Shown one piece after another: positions 63,744 through 64,000 of a stretch of 64,000 nucleotides of DNA. This DNA is from Colias croceus (Eukaryota; Arthropoda; Insecta; Lepidoptera; Pieridae), in contig NC_059548.1 in the NCBI RefSeq assembly GCF_905220415.1, positions 5,148,501 to 5,212,500 of the forward strand, given 5' to 3'. A program made the translations under genes and the position numbers. Under the pieces are notes generated by a model, which was not told where the DNA came from, ran no database searches, and was given only the letters and a program-made list of their open reading frames with translations. The stretch's first letter is position 1. Each line of letters begins with the position of its first letter.

Positions 63744-64000
63744 TTATGAATAACAATAAAAGGACGTCTGTACTATTCTGCCGTCCTTTAACTAAAAAGC
63801 CGTTAACCCTCAAATGGTCAATTTTCAGTTTTAAATGTAGGGTGACAAAGTTCAAAATTCTCTATCTTTCTGTCTAAGAATCATTTCTCTAGCATTAATA
63901 GTTATAGAGATAAGAAAATATTGTGAGCCGTTAAGTAACACAATTTTCGGCGATTCCATAACTTGAAAGTGTCTAACCAACACTACTTCGCTAAATTTCC

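Overview
The window reads as lepidopteran nuclear DNA (moth or butterfly). It is AT-rich, full of short GTAGGTA-type strings, and carries small non-autonomous Helitron-like elements with TC(T/C)ATACTAATATTATAA starts and CTAG|T ends, plus degraded non-LTR retrotransposon 3' ends that are typical of that order. There are no bacterial-type operons, rRNA genes, convincing tRNA genes or CRISPR arrays. No complete host protein-coding gene is visible. Most of the 64 kb looks like an intergenic region or a long intron.

The only long open reading frames belong to a Ty1/copia retrotransposon on the minus strand, at 9567-18263. It is a tandem pair sharing one LTR. Copy 1 (9567-14085) is complete: two identical 164-bp LTRs, a copia-type primer-binding site and an intact 1331-residue Gag-Pol. 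Copy 2 (14086-18263) has a one-base insertion that splits the reading frame between protease and integrase. It also lacks its own 5' LTR and primer-binding site, and ends exactly at the primer-binding-site boundary. The two bodies differ at eight substitutions and one indel that I could find, so this is not a plain sequence duplication.

Outside the retrotransposon the layout is as follows. 1-9566 is AT-rich non-coding DNA with several GC-rich islands. 18264-26240 is non-coding with two perfect hairpins. 26241-30003 is a cluster of LINE remnants, a third perfect hairpin, a possible terminal exon and a 74-bp tandem duplication. 30004-41860 is non-coding with one minus-strand Helitron. 41860-46861 is the best candidate for host transcription: a GC-rich promoter or first-exon island (41880-42678, ending at a good splice donor), a second GC-rich island with paired CACGTG boxes (45100-45116), and a 95-nt exon-like block with textbook splice sites (46767-46861). 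46942-64000 carries a series of Helitron-like elements, two of them joined head to tail at the same terminal site, two copies of a LINE 3'-end family, and more GC- or C-rich islands.

The octamer ATGTAGAG/CTCTACAT occurs 18 times by eye across the non-repetitive part of the window, several times more than base composition predicts. That signal and the structure of the copia dimer are the observations most worth following up.
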